In this document: positions 12,401 through 25,195 of the stretch, in pieces | Numbering within the stretch: position 1 is the first letter of the stretch | How the letters are laid out: each line of letters begins with the position of its first letter | Source of the DNA: Lichina pygmaea | Lineage: Eukaryota; Ascomycota; Lichinomycetes; Lichinales; Lichinaceae | NCBI GenBank assembly: GCA_963422465.1 | Contig: OY730170.1 | Coordinates: forward strand, 1,364,001 to 1,428,000 | DNA length: 64,000 nucleotides | Direction: 5' to 3' | Position numbers and translations under genes: made by a program | Notes under the pieces: generated by a model | What the model was told of the DNA's origin: nothing | Seen by the model: the letters and a program-made list of their open reading frames with translations, nothing else | Database searches by the model: none

Positions 12401-12790
12401 TGTTAAGGCCTAGGCCGGAACAGCCCAGGTAAGCGAGGGAGGAGTGTTAGTCATACAGAACAACATCCGACCGATCCGGTGGACAAGCAAGAGCTAAGCG
12501 AGGAGCTCGTCTGGTGGACAAGCAGGAGCTAAGCGAGGAGCTTGTCCACGCAAAAGGATGATACCCCTCGAGGAGACCCCCCCCCTCGGGGCATCTGTAT
12601 AAAGACCCCCCAAAGAGCCCGGAGAGATTAGCTCTCCAGGCTGAACACAACACGCACACATCATACTGAGACAATAGTACAGAGGGAGTTACTTATCTGT
12701 CTATTTCTCTATCAAGTCCCTGTCTAGAATCTGCCCTGCGAAGTAACAGACTATACCAGTTTCTGTGTGAACCCAGCCCAGCCTTTAACA
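12401..12790 (+). repeat. Element B 5' LTR (390 bp)
   Basis: It runs from TGTTAAGG to CTTTAACA. It has only two copies of the 35-bp tandem unit, against four in the 3' copy, which explains the 70-bp length difference. A TATAAAG box is at 12598-12604. The candidate primer-binding site GTTTCAGCC follows at 12791-12799. Confidence 0.93.
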
Positions 12791-15613
12791 GTTTCAGCCT
12801 CTAACACATAGGACACTGACTTGATACGATGGTGGATCCATGAAGCTCTACCCCTTCTCAGGCAGCTCAAGCCCAAGCTGCTCAGACAGCTCAGGCCCAG
12901 GCTGTCCAGGCAGCACCTATTGTTAACCTACCCCTGAAGCCCTTGAAGGTAGGTGCCCTGAAAAGGTACAATAGATCCAGGGGAGGACTGGAGTTGTTCT
13001 TCTCACAACTGGAGCTCTACTATGAGTTCAACACAGCCCAGTTCCCAACAGACCAGGAGAAGGTGCTATTTGCAGCCTCCTACCTGGAAGGACCAGCCTT
13101 CGCTTGGTTCAACGTCTACTTAAGAGATTACCTAGACAATCAGGCAGACCCCAAGGAGTAAGAAGACAATACCCGACAGGTTATGGGAAGCTTGAAACCC
13201 TTTAAGATAGCTATGAGAAAGATGTTTGGGATCCTTGACAAGGAAAAGGATGTGGAACGAAAGCTCCAAGTACTGCGGCAAACTGGATCAGCATCAGAAT
13301 TTGCGGCAAAGTTCCAACAACTAGCAGTGAGGACCCAGTGAGGGGACAGTGCACTAACAGCACTATTCTACCAAGGCCTCAAGGAACAAGTCAAGGATAA
13401 CATCATGTGAGGAGACTGACCAACCAAGCTCTACAAAATGATCAAGACTGCAGCTCACATCAACAACCGACAGTTTGAGAGAGAGCTTGAGAAGTAAGGC
13501 AAGCAGACAAAACTATAGGTGAAGAAAAAGCTAACACCTGCCAAAGATAACTACGGCTTGGTACCCATGGAAATCAATGTGATGGAACCACAAAAGAAGG
13601 AGACACAGAAGTGTTACAACTGTCAGAAAGTGGGCTATCTTGCAGTGAACTGCAGGAGCAAGAAGAAGAACAAGAAGGGCAAAGGGAAGCAGTTGAACAC
13701 CATGAGTGCCTGGAAAGGCAGGGAGACAGAGGAGCCCCAGAGGGCCCCCCAAGGCACACTGCCCCACAATCACCCTGAGGCAGCACTCCTCAGAGAGGAG
13801 GACAACCTCTGACAACACACTGAAAAACTTGAGAACATGCTTCAGGAAACCTTGGATCACCTCAACAAGGTCCAAAGGAAGGTTGACAGAATCTATTGGA
13901 AGGAAGATCTGATCTCCGAGTTTGACACAACCAGCTATATGGAGGAACAGATTGATGACAAGGAAGCCCAGCCACCACTAGTCTCTGACAAACCTGTCCT
14001 TTGATGACAGGACACAACCCTATCAGAAATAGAGGAGACACAAGTGTCATGATGGGTTGACAATACCCTCAGCATCACACAGGTCAGAGACATCACCACA
14101 CAAGTGGACCTACACCAGGCTACAACAGCAGCCTGCGGACAACCTTATTGGAAGGTGTGCGAAGATAACCACTGCAAGGAACACCTTCTAGAGAAAAGAA
14201 AGAAGATGTGGTTCCCAGAGTCCAAGGTGGAAGCGTGATAGAATATACACATCCAAAGGGTCAACCCTGAACAAGACGATTGCAACCAAGATCTGTGGGA
14301 ATGATGCCTCACCACACAATGCAAACAACACGTGGTAGAGTGTCAGGCCCAGGGCCTAGGCAGCTCAAAAAACTAGCAGTGCTCTTCAAAACCAGGGTTG
14401 GAAGAGCAGGCAAGACAACACTCCGGGAGGAAGGAGTCAAGCCAAGCCTTGACGCAACAGCCTGCAGCCTGCACTTTCACATCAAGATCAGAGTCAATGG
14501 GTGGTTGGCTAAGGCCATGATCAACTCTGGTGTGACTGGCAACTTCATGTCAGAAAGCTTTGCCAGAAGAAACAAGGTTCCAGTCCAAGGCAAGAAAGAC
14601 CTCTACCAGTTGACAGTGGTGGACAGAACACCACTCTCCAAAGACGAGGGATAAGTGATGAAGGAGATTAAGAGTCTGAGACTGAGTGTCCATGGCATGA
14701 TGATTGGAACAGAGGAATTCGACTTGGTCTGAATACCACACAAAGTTATATTGGGACTTCCGTGGTTGGAAAAACAAAACCCAAGGATTGACTGGAGAAG
14801 AAGGTAACTAGTCTTTCCAGATAAGACACTGGTCATGTCAGAACCAGGGGTGACGATTAAAGAAATCTCACTGACACACTGGAAGAAATACCACTGGCAT
14901 AGGCAGACCTGTGTGGCCTGGATGAAACCCCAAACACAACAACTTTGCACTACGCAAGACACTGTAGGCAAGACTCAGGCACTGCAGTTGCCAAGTGAGT
15001 ATAAAGAATACCAGGAGATGTTCGAAGAAACAGTGATCACGACACTACCGGAACATCAGGAGTGGGACCACAAGATTCCACTGGAAGACAGAAAAAAACC
15101 CGCACACAGCCCTATCTACACTCTGTCAGCAAAAGAGCTTGAGGCCCTGAGAGACTACCTGGACAAGAACCTAGTGAAAGGGTTCATAAGACCTTCAATA
15201 TCACCAGCTAGATACCCAATATTGTTTGTGCCAAAGAAAGACAGCAAACTTCAACTGTGTGTTGATTATCAGCAGCTAAATGTGATTACAGTGAAAAACT
15301 GCTACCCACTGCCATTGATATCAGAAATCCAAGACTGGATCCAAAAAGCCAAATAGTTTACCAAGTTCAATATTCAAGATGCTTTCAACCTGGTTAGGAT
15401 GAAAGACAGTGAAGAATGGAAGACAGACTTTTGTACAAGGTACAGGCACTACAAGTATACTGTGATGCTATTCAGCCTTACGAATACACCAGTGACATTC
15501 CAATCACTTATTAACACTGTCCTCTGACAATACCTGAACATATTTGTCACCGCTTATATCAACAATGTCTTGGTATACACCAATGGAACCTTGGAGGAGT
15601 ATAAACAGCATGT

Positions 15614-16151
15614 TTGCCAAAAACCTCACTACAACAACCTAAAGCTCTACAAAGAGCTACAGAAAGCTGAGGCAAGTCTACTACTGCAAACCAGAACTGG
15701 GAGAATTGGTCTAGCAAGTTTTCTTTTCAGAGCTGGAGTCCCTGACTTTCCTACCCCCCTATGCATGTGTGGTCAAGCAGAAGAGACAGTAAAGCATATC
15801 ACCTCTTCATGCTCTCTCTACTCAAGTCAAAGACAACATGCTCTCTTTAACCCCCAAGATTTCACTACTATTATTTCAAACCCAGAGCTTCTACAGAAGT
15901 TTCTGTACTGGTTTATGTCTTTGAAAAGACTAAACCAATTTAATCTGGCTTTCAAACTTCACTATTCACACTCCAACATCTAGAAGCTTTTCCTACCAGA
16001 CACTACAAGATTTCCTTTTGCTACACTTTCTAGTCACCTCCCTGTCTTCAGTTTTTATTCCTTTAAAGGTTTTCTGAAGAAGTTCACTATTAGCTGGAAG
16101 ATCTGCATGGCTGTAAAGCTACAAACAGTGTAAGAATCAAATCAAAAAAAA
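15614..16151 (+). mobile_element. Second LINE: 5'-truncated Tad1-like tail inserted in element B
   Basis: About 540 bp interrupt the RT region of element B; element A lacks this insert at the same place. The insert is flanked by the 13-bp duplication ATAAACAGCATGT (15601-15613 and 16152-16164) and ends in an A-rich tail (aatcaaatcaaaaaaaa). It encodes the LINE C-terminus, with RTGRIGLASFLFRAGVPDFP followed by C-x-C-x8-H-x4-C (CMCGQAEETVKHITSSC), a stop near 15983 and a 3' UTR. It resembles piece 1 of the outer LINE but is clearly a different, diverged copy. Severe 5' truncation is usual for LINE insertions. Confidence 0.9.
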
Positions 16152-18278
16152 ATAAACAGCATGTCAAAACAATCCTACATGCACTCCAGAAAGCAGGCAT
16201 GAGGTTACACCTTGATAAAAGTGTTTTCCACACAAAAGAAGTGGAATATTTGGGGTTGATCCTGACAACAGAAGGAATCCGAATAGACAACACAAAGATG
16301 GCAGCAGTACAAGACTGGCCAACACCCAAAAACCTCAAAGAAGTACAATCCTTCCTAGGATTTGCAAACTTCTACTGACAATTTATCAAGGACTACTCAA
16401 GAACAGCAGTAGTCTTGACAGAGTTAACCAGAAAGAACAAATCTTTCAGGTGGGGGGAGAGCCAACAAGTGGCCTTCCAGGAGTTGAAGAATAAATTCAT
16501 CTCCACACCTATTTTGGCATTATTTGATCCTGAGAAGAGGATTATTATGGAAACTGATGCCTCAGACCAAGTATTGGGATCCTGCTTGTGTCAACCAGAC
16601 GCTGACAACCACTTACACCCTGTCATGTACTGATCAAGAAAGTTCTCTGGCCCAGAACTGAGGTATGATGTTCACAACAAAAAGTTGCTAGCAATTGTCG
16701 ATGTATTCCAAGAATGGAGGCCTTACTTGGAGGGGGCAAAATACATAGTAGACATGTACTCGGACCACAAGAACTTAGCTTACTTCACAACAACAAAGAA
16801 GCTAAACCAACAACAAGTTTGATTGGCAGAATTGTTGGCATCATACAACTTCCAAATCCTCTACTGGAAGAGCACTGAAAATGCTCAAGCAGACACACTC
16901 AGCAGGCGACCAGACCTGATGGATGAGAAAACAACAGAGGAACACCCAATCCTAGTGACAAAAGGACAAACTCTGGTCTATGCCCAACCCCAACTGGCAA
17001 CAACTGAAACAAAGAGTCCACTCCTTACCCTTGGCCACAAGACAGCAAACAAAAAGAAAATTGTGCCAGAAAGAGCACAAGAGGAGGTGATCCGGAGGCA
17101 CCATGACAGGCCTTTGCACGGACACCCCGGGTGAGATAAAACCTTGGAGAAAATCCAAAGGAATTACCACTTTGACAGAATGAAGTGCAAGGTGACAGAG
17201 TTCATTCACAACTGTGAACAGTGTGCGAAGAACAGGCCATCAAGACATAAGCCCTATGGGCAGGCACAGCAAATAGACCTACCCGAGGCACTATGGGAAA
17301 CTATCACAATAGATTTTGTGGTCAAGTTGCCAAAGTCAACAGACCCAGCAACAAAGGTGGTATACGATAGCATTTTGGTGGTTGTTGACAAGCTCACCAA
17401 ATACACCCACCTGGTCCTGTGGAAAGAGTCAGGAACCGCGAACAAACTTGCGAGTGTCCTACTCAGAGAGCTGGTAAGCTACCGAGGGCTACCAAAGACA
17501 ATCATCTCAGATCAAGACAAACTCTTCACCTCGAAATTCTGGAATATGTGGACAAGGCAACTTGGCATTGATACAAGGATGTCAACAGCCTACCACCCAC
17601 AAACTGACAGATAAACTGAGCAGACAAACCAGACAATAGAGCAGTATCTACAACACTACATCAACCACCAGCAGGATAACTGGGTGGAACTGCTACCAAT
17701 AGCCCAGTTTGCGTACAACAACCAGCAACATAGTGTGACAGGGACAACACTATTCTTTGTGAACTACGGAAGAAACCTCTGATGGCAGGCAACAGCAGGA
17801 GACAATATTGTTGATGTTAGCAAACTTGCTGCTATGCACAAGATAATGAAAACAATGATCAACTGTGCCCAGAACACCACTGCCTGCTGATTACACAACA
17901 AAAGGTTGAAGGGACCAACCCTGGAAAGGGGGGATAAGGTCTACCTATCAACAAAAAACCTGCGCTCAAAGTGACTGAGCAAAAAGCTGGATCACGTACG
18001 AATCAGACTATTCAAAATCAAGAAGCGCACTGGGAAAGTCAACTATCAACTGAGACTACCACAAAAAGCAAGGATACACTGAGTATTCCATGTCTTGCTG
18101 CTTGAACCAGCACCCAGCGACACAGAGATCAAGATAGAATGGAACTTCAAGGATAATGAAGAAGAGTACAATATTGAAAAGATCCTGGATAGTCGAAGAA
18201 ACAGACAGAAAACTGAGTACCTGGTGAAGTGGTTAGGATTTGACAAAGAGGAGAATTTGTGGGAACCAACCGAGAACT

Positions 18279-18851
18279 TCAGCTCTGCGATGAACTAGAA
18301 GCTGGTGGATTACCACCAAGCAAACCCACAGTGACCAGGTCTGACAGGGACAACAGCTCAAGAGAAGCCAAAGTCTCTGAAGAGAAGACATCCTCAAAGG
18401 ACAGCGGAGCAGCAGCCTGACTGGCCTCCTGTTCGTGGATAACACGGAGAGCCTCTTGTTCCTGAGCATCAAGAGACTCTTGATCCTTGATAGCTGACAG
18501 CTCATAACAGATGGCATCAGCCTCCTTCTGTGAGAGACAACCCAGCTGTTGACAGAGGCAGATCTGCCAGGGAAGCAACTTTGACAATTGGTCATCAGTC
18601 TTCCACAGCTGAGCCTTGAGCTGCTCACACTCAAGTTCCATCTTCTTCTATTCTGATTCTGAGAGATGAAGGTTATAGCAACAACCCTTCTCAACACACC
18701 AACAACAAAAAGATGATGCAGAGCTCACGACACACTTGGCGTGGTCGTGACAACAAGCACCGCGTGTGATTTTTGATTCCTTGCCTATTTTGCCAATACG
18801 ACAAGAAAGAAAACTGCGACAACAAGTTTGAGTTGTCTGGCCTTGGTTCAT
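18279..18851 (-). other. Element B antisense ORF: Zn2Cys6 cluster plus coiled coil (fossil)
   Basis: It is the counterpart of the ORF at 5022-5589 in element A, on the strand opposite to gag-pol and starting 61 bp inside the 3' LTR. It keeps the cysteine-rich N-terminus and the charged coiled-coil segment (MELECEQLKAQL) and ends in SSSQS. It is partly degraded. Confidence 0.65.
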
Positions 18852-18912
18852 GACAAAAGAGGAGCAGGAACAAAAAAGATCTGGGGACAGAACTCTTGGA
18901 GGAAGAGGATAA

Positions 18913-19372
18913 TGTTAAGGCCTAGGCTGGAACAGCCCAGGTAAGTGAGGGAGGAGTGTTAGTCATACAGAACAACATCTGACTGATCTGGTGGACAAGC
19001 AAGAGCTAAGCAAGGAGCTTGTCCGGTGGATAAGCAGGAGCTAAGCAAGGAGCTTGTCCGGTGGACAAGCAGGAGCTAAGCGAGGAGCTTGTCTGGTGGA
19101 CAAGCAGGAGCTAAGTGAGAAGCTTGTCCATGCAAAAGGATGATACCCCTTGAGGAGACCCCCCCCCTTGGGGCATCTGTATAAAGACCCCCCAAAGGGC
19201 CCAGAGGGATTAGCTCTCCAGACTGAACACAACACGCACACATCGTACTGAGACAATAGTACAGAGAGAGTTACTTATCTTTCTATTTCTCTATCAAGTC
19301 TCTGTCTAGAATCTGCCCTGCGAAGCAACAGACTGTACTGGTTTCTGTGTGAACCCGGCCCGGCCTTTAACA
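18913..19372 (+). repeat. Element B 3' LTR (460 bp)
   Basis: It has the same ends as the 5' copy and four tandem 35-bp units. Confidence 0.93.
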
Positions 19373-19851
19373 TCCAAGTGACAATAGCTTCCAGTGCTTT
19401 CCCAAGGGTGTTGAGAAAGGTGATTGGGTGCCAGACCTTCAGCTCTTTGTAGTCTGGTTTGGCTGGCTTGTGTAGGGCAATTGTTGTTGCTACCCTGAAG
19501 CAGTGGGGGTGGTGGCCTTGCTGCAGGCATGTGTTGAACAAGTTGTGTAGGTAGTCTGCAGTGTCTTTGTATAGGAGCTGGAGAATGTGGTGTAGGATGC
19601 CATCGGGGCCTGGTGCTTTGTCTGGTGCTGGGTTGAAGACAGCCTCTTTCAGTTCTGCTGCTGTGATAGGTGGGGTGTCTTCAACCAGTGCTGGATAGTT
19701 ATAGTTGTGGGTATCTGTAAGGTCAGCAGGCTGGGGCTCTGGGAAGAAGACATATTGTAGGGTGGCCACCTTGGCCCCAGCCTTGGTCTGCAGGGTTCCT
19801 GTAAGTGGGTCTTGGAGAGGGGGGAACTGGGGGGCTGGGGGGGGGGGGGGG
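19373..19851 (-). pseudogene. LINE piece 3: N-terminal reverse transcriptase
   Basis: From 19851 down the minus strand encodes the lead-in to RT: VATLQYVFFPEPQPADLTD, then APDKAPGPDGILHHILQ (RT motif 0/1 region), ATTIALHKPAKPDY and WHPITFLNTLGKALEAIV, which joins piece 2 across element B. A G-rich stretch on the plus strand (19831-19851) borders element C. Confidence 0.88.
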
Positions 19852-20398
19852 TGTTATAACCCAGGAGGAACACAGTCTTTATATACTCACAGGAAGCAGC
19901 AGACAGGATACTGGACAGAAGTACCAGGCAGTGTGACACGGGAACCAGTCACGTGACCGGCAAGACAAACCAGGGGGTGCTCGCCGCAGCATGCATATGC
20001 ACGAACAAGTGAGCAAAGTGAGCAGAGCTCACCCAGCTCACCGCAGCGGGCATGAACAAGTGAGCAAAGTGAGCAGAGCTCACCCAGCTTGCTGCAGCGT
20101 GCATGAACAAGTGAGCAAAGTGAGCAGAGCTCACTGTGCTCACAAACTGAGCACTATATAGTCTGGCGATAGTTCCCTTATAGAATGATCATCTTCAACT
20201 CATGTTGTGATCCAGACAACTAGATCTACTTCAATACAATCCTTTTGTACAAAGCCATTGATCAGGTGTCACCACCACCACGTTCCACCAAACCTCTTCG
20301 CACTCCTTGACACTCCTCTCCTGCAAGAACCAACCCACCTTCCACATCTCACCCTTAATCCTATACTCAGTTAGGACAGCACGGTACAGACTGCAACA
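19852..20398 (+). repeat. Element C 5' LTR (547 bp)
   Basis: It runs from TGTTATAACC to CTGCAACA. U3 holds three copies of a unit of about 60 bp (core GAACAAGTGAGCAAAGTGAG, 20000-20135). A TATA box is at about 20155-20161. The candidate primer-binding site CTTTGAAGA starts at 20399. Confidence 0.88.
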
Positions 20399-23300
20399 CT
20401 TTGAAGACCCTCAAGGATGAGTACCTCAGGAGTAACCAACCCCAACTTCCCAGATGGAAAGATTAGTGTTGCCAAGCCAGACCTGTTCTACAGTGAAAGA
20501 AATAAGGTTGATGACTGGCTCATGCAACTCCAAGTCTACTTTCAATTCTAACCAGAGACAAAGCTGCCTAAGGAAAAGTGGTCCCTCTTCACAACCACTT
20601 ACATAAGAGGCAATGCTTATTGATGGATGAAGCCCTATGTCAACAAAAATCTCTCAGGAAACAGAGACCACAACAGCACAACAGAATGGATGATGAAATA
20701 GACGTGATTCAAGGACAAGATCAAAAAGATCCTTGGACTATCTAACAAAGACAAAGTGGCTATACGAATGATCTAGCACATCAAACAACAACACTCAGCC
20801 GCAGAGTACACCACGCAGTTCAAACAATACTCAGTACTGACTGACTGGGATGACAACACCCTGATAGTCATGTACTGACGTGGACTCAAGGAAAACATGA
20901 AGGATGAAATCACCTTTGACAGATGAGCAGTCGACACACTGGACAAACTCATCACACAAGCAATCAACATTGATGACAAACTATTCAAGCGAGTGATGGA
21001 GAAACACCATGACAGAGGATACAGCCACCCCACATGGCATGTGAGCAACCACTACAAGCTGTCTAACAAGGCACCGCCACATGACCCATATAGCTATGCA
21101 CCCATGGAACTGGATGCAGTCCACCACAAGGGAAGGTTCATGAAGGGAAGGAACAACAAAAAGAGGAAAGCACTGAAGTGCTATGCCTGTGGCAAGCTAG
21201 GCCACATAGTGAAAGACTGTTGTTTAAAGAACAAGGTGCACTGACAGCAACTTAATACGCTTGATGGAGACTGGAATGTCATCAAGCCAGAGGACCCACC
21301 AGGAGAGACTCAGCTATCCCTCAAACAATAAGACAACTACGATCAGACATTGGAAGCAGCCCACCAACTGGCAACATCAGGAGGCAAGGACCTACCAGAA
21401 CAGACAGGTCAGGACAAGGGACAGGAGCCCTTAACCACCTCTGATGGGGACTGAGACAAACCCACGTCTATCAAAGAAGAAATACCACAAGGAAGCTATG
21501 CTTACAGCATGGACCTGCGAAATCTACAGCATGGCGAACTACAGTGGAGGTTTTGCACAAAGCACTACTGCACCTACCACAAACAACTATAAAGGTATGG
21601 AGGACATTCACTCTACCACACCACCTGCCACAAGCATTGGGTCAATTGCGAGAAGGATGTGTGTGAGATCCATCTTTGGGACAAACACCAACACACCACA
21701 TTCCCCGGGCACACACATGATTGGCACAAACACCTCATGTTCCTACAGCAAGGCAACAACCACAACTGCTACGTCAACAATTGGTAGTACTGCCTCAAGC
21801 CTGGATGTGACAAGTATCAGCAAGACAAATTCATGAACAGATTCCTCAGAACTGATGGGAATAGCTGGACCCATTGCCCAGTCAGTGGAAAGACACTTCA
21901 ATCAGGAAAAGACTAAACTCCCTTGTCAAGAGGTGACATTGGGAGCTTAACAACATGACCCCTAGCAACACAAAGCACCTGCGATTGCCTGTGTCACTAC
22001 ACGCCAACACACCAGTACAGACATACGCACTTGTTGACTCTGGAGCCAGTGGAAACTACATCTCAAGACAACTTTACGACACCCTTGGCACTGGAAGGAG
22101 ACGCAAGCAGTAGCCCTATCAGCTCACGATGGCAAATGGACAGACAGAGCTAGTCTGCCATAAGACGCAGCCAATGGAAATGGTTACCGGACACCATGCT
22201 GAAAGGATCCACCTTGATATTGTCGAGTTGGCCACTCAGGATATCTATTTGGGGATGCCTTGGCTAAAGAAGCACAACCCAGTTGTTAACTGGAGGACAG
22301 GAGTACTCATGTTTAGGAACTGCACTAACAACGCAGCTCGGACCTGTTACCAGCCGCAGAAGGTGTGGACAGATAAGGGAAGGAGTCCTCAGTGGAACCT
22401 CACTGACAGAAAGGACAACTCTCAAGAGAAGAGGTCTGCCTTGACAGGCACACCCCAGAACCAGGTGGCCAAACAGTCAGAGATAAAGAGAGAAGAAGTT
22501 GTTAACTCTCTGGAGATCTCTGAAGAGTACTGACCTGAGTATGATAACCTCTTTCAGGAAGAGACAACAACAGCAGTGTTGCCTAAGCACCAACCTTGGG
22601 ATCATGAGATCAAGTTGCAACCAGGGACAGAGCCAGGATTTGGACCAATTTACCAGTTATCAGAGAAAGAGCTCCAAGTACTTTGTGAGTACCTGGAGGA
22701 AAACCTGAAAAAGGGTTTTATTCAAGAATCTCAATTGCCAGCAGGATACCCGATACTATTTGCACCAAAGAAAGATGGAAGTCTTCAACTTTGTGTAGAT
22801 TACAGGAAACTCAACAACATTACCATCAAGAACTGATATCTGTTGCCAAATGTGAACAAATTGCGAGACAGAATCAGCCAAGCTACAATCTTTACCAAGC
22901 TGGACTTGAAAGGAACATACAACCTGATACACATGAAAGAAGGAGAAGAATGGAAGACAGTCTTCAGAACCTGATACAGACACTACAAGTATCTGGTTAT
23001 GCTATTCAGACTCACGAACACACCAGCAACATGTCAAGCATTGATCAACAACATCATCAGAGCACACCTGGACCAAACAGCTATCACCTACCTGGACAAC
23101 ATTCTTGTCTACTCGAACACACAACAGGAACATACCAAACATGTGAAGGATGTTCTACGATGCCTACAACAGGCAGGGCTCAAGCTCAACCCAAAGAAAT
23201 GCAAGTTCAACAAACCGGAAGTTGAATTTCTCAGATACATCATAGAGATCGAAGAGATCAAGATTGACTCTGAGAAAATCAAAGTGATTCAGCAATAGCC

Positions 23301-25195
23301 AACACTGACATCAGTTAAGGAAGTACAAGCCTTCCTAGGATTTGCCAACTTCAACTGACAGTTCATTAAGAACTACTCACAGATGGCAACACCACTGACA
23401 GAACTCACAAAGAAGGACGTGGAGTACTGGTGGACGGAGAGACAACAAAAAGTATTCCAACAGCTCAAGGACACTTGCGCCAAGGAACCAGTTCTCCTCA
23501 ACTTCAAGACAGGCCAACCAACACAAATCAAGACAGACACTTCAGATCAGGCAGTGGGAGCATGTCTATGCCAACAGGCAGATGGCAAGTGGCACCCAGT
23601 TGCCTACTACTCACGAAAAATGACACAAGCGGAACAAAACTATGATATCCACGACAAAGAGCTACTGGCAGTTGTCAACGCACTTGAACACTGGAGAGTG
23701 TACGCGGAAAGTAGTTCTGAACTCACTGTTCTCACAGACCACAAGAATCTGACAACATTCACAACAACCAAGAAGCTGAACAGACAGCAAGTCAGATGGG
23801 CTGAACTCCTAGGGCAACACAAGTTCAAGATCTTGTACACCCCTGGACAAGACAATAGGAGAGCAGACACACTAAGCTGACGAAAAGACCACATGGAAGA
23901 TGATGAACACCAAGGAACAATCTTACAGCAGGACCAGCAAGGAAATCTGGTGCCTCAACCACAGATCAACAAGCTCACGGCAGAAGACACTGAAGAACTA
24001 ATAAGGAACTACCACAATAATCCAGTATATAGTCACCCAGGAATCTCCAAGACCACAGACCTTATCCAACAGGCAGGGAACAATGTCATTAACCTCTGAC
24101 AACATGTCACAAACTACATCAGCAAGTGTCTACTATACAAGAAAAACAAACATGGAAGACATAAGCTATACGGAGAAGGACACCCGAACACAATACTGAG
24201 AGGCCCATGGGAAGACATGTCAATAGACTTCATCACAAAGCTACCCAAGTCCAAAGACCCAGTCACAGGAATCACTTACGACTTGATTATGGTGATAGTG
24301 GACAGATTCACAAAATATCTAATAGCAGTACTATTCAAGGAGACCCACACAGCAGAACAGTTGGGACACCTCTTACTGGACAGATTGGTCAGAGACCACG
24401 GAGTTCTGATCATGATCATTACAGACAGAGACAAACTCTTCACATCCAACTACTGGAAGACAATCAGTGCAGCCATGGGAACAAAACCCAAAATATCTAC
24501 GGCCTATCACCCATGAACTGACAGCCAGACAGAGCAAGCAAACCAAGTCCTGGAGACTTACTTACAGCATTACATCAACCAGACCCACAGCAATTGGGTA
24601 CAGTTATTACCGGTGGCACAGCTGGCAATCAACCAGCACAGATCAGACTCAACAAAGGAATCACTATTTTTTGCTAATTTTGGACAACATGTGAACATCG
24701 GGATGCCAAGCAGAGCTTCACCAAACACGGAGAAAGCACTCCAACACGACAAGCTCCTACAACAAACACACACGATGATGAGGCACTACCTTCAAGAGAC
24801 CTCAGAAAGAATGCAATGTCAAATAGATAAGAAATCGAAAATGGCACCTCAGCTAAAGAAGGGGGATAAAGTCTACCTTGTCACAAGAAATTGGAAAACA
24901 AAGAAACCAAGAACAAAGAAACTGGACTATGTCAAGGTCAGACTATTTTCAGTCAGAGAAAAAACTGGACCAGTCAACGTCAGACTGCGACTACCGAGAG
25001 ACGCTCGGGTACACCCAAACTTTCACATCTCAATGATCGAATTAGCCGACCAGAGCACACCCTTGCAGGAAACATTTCATTACCAACCAGAGGAAGAACA
25101 GGAATTCAAGGCTGAACAGATCCTGAAGAGAAAAGGTCAGCGATACCTTGCCAAGTGGAAAAACTACCCAGACTCGGAAAATACCTGGGAACCAC

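Larger units (their letters stand above)
12401..19372 (+). mobile_element. Element B: Ty3/gypsy chromovirus-type LTR retrotransposon, same family as A, broken (fossil)
   Basis: The LTRs are at 12401-12790 and 18913-19372, with 5-bp TSDs TCCAA (12396-12400 and 19373-19377). Plus-strand parts are gag about 12830-13500, zinc knuckle (CYNCQKVGYLAVNC) about 13610, a W-x2-C-x4-C-x2-H module about 14145-14185, protease-like about 14290-14810, RT about 14835-16380 (split by a LINE tail at 15614-16151), RNase H about 16415-16900, integrase about 16950-17620 and chromodomain about 18120-18300. It is closely similar to A over its length; the integrase segments of A and B are almost identical. The coding part has roughly a dozen or more breaks. 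The antisense ORF at 18279-18851 is listed separately. Confidence 0.93.
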
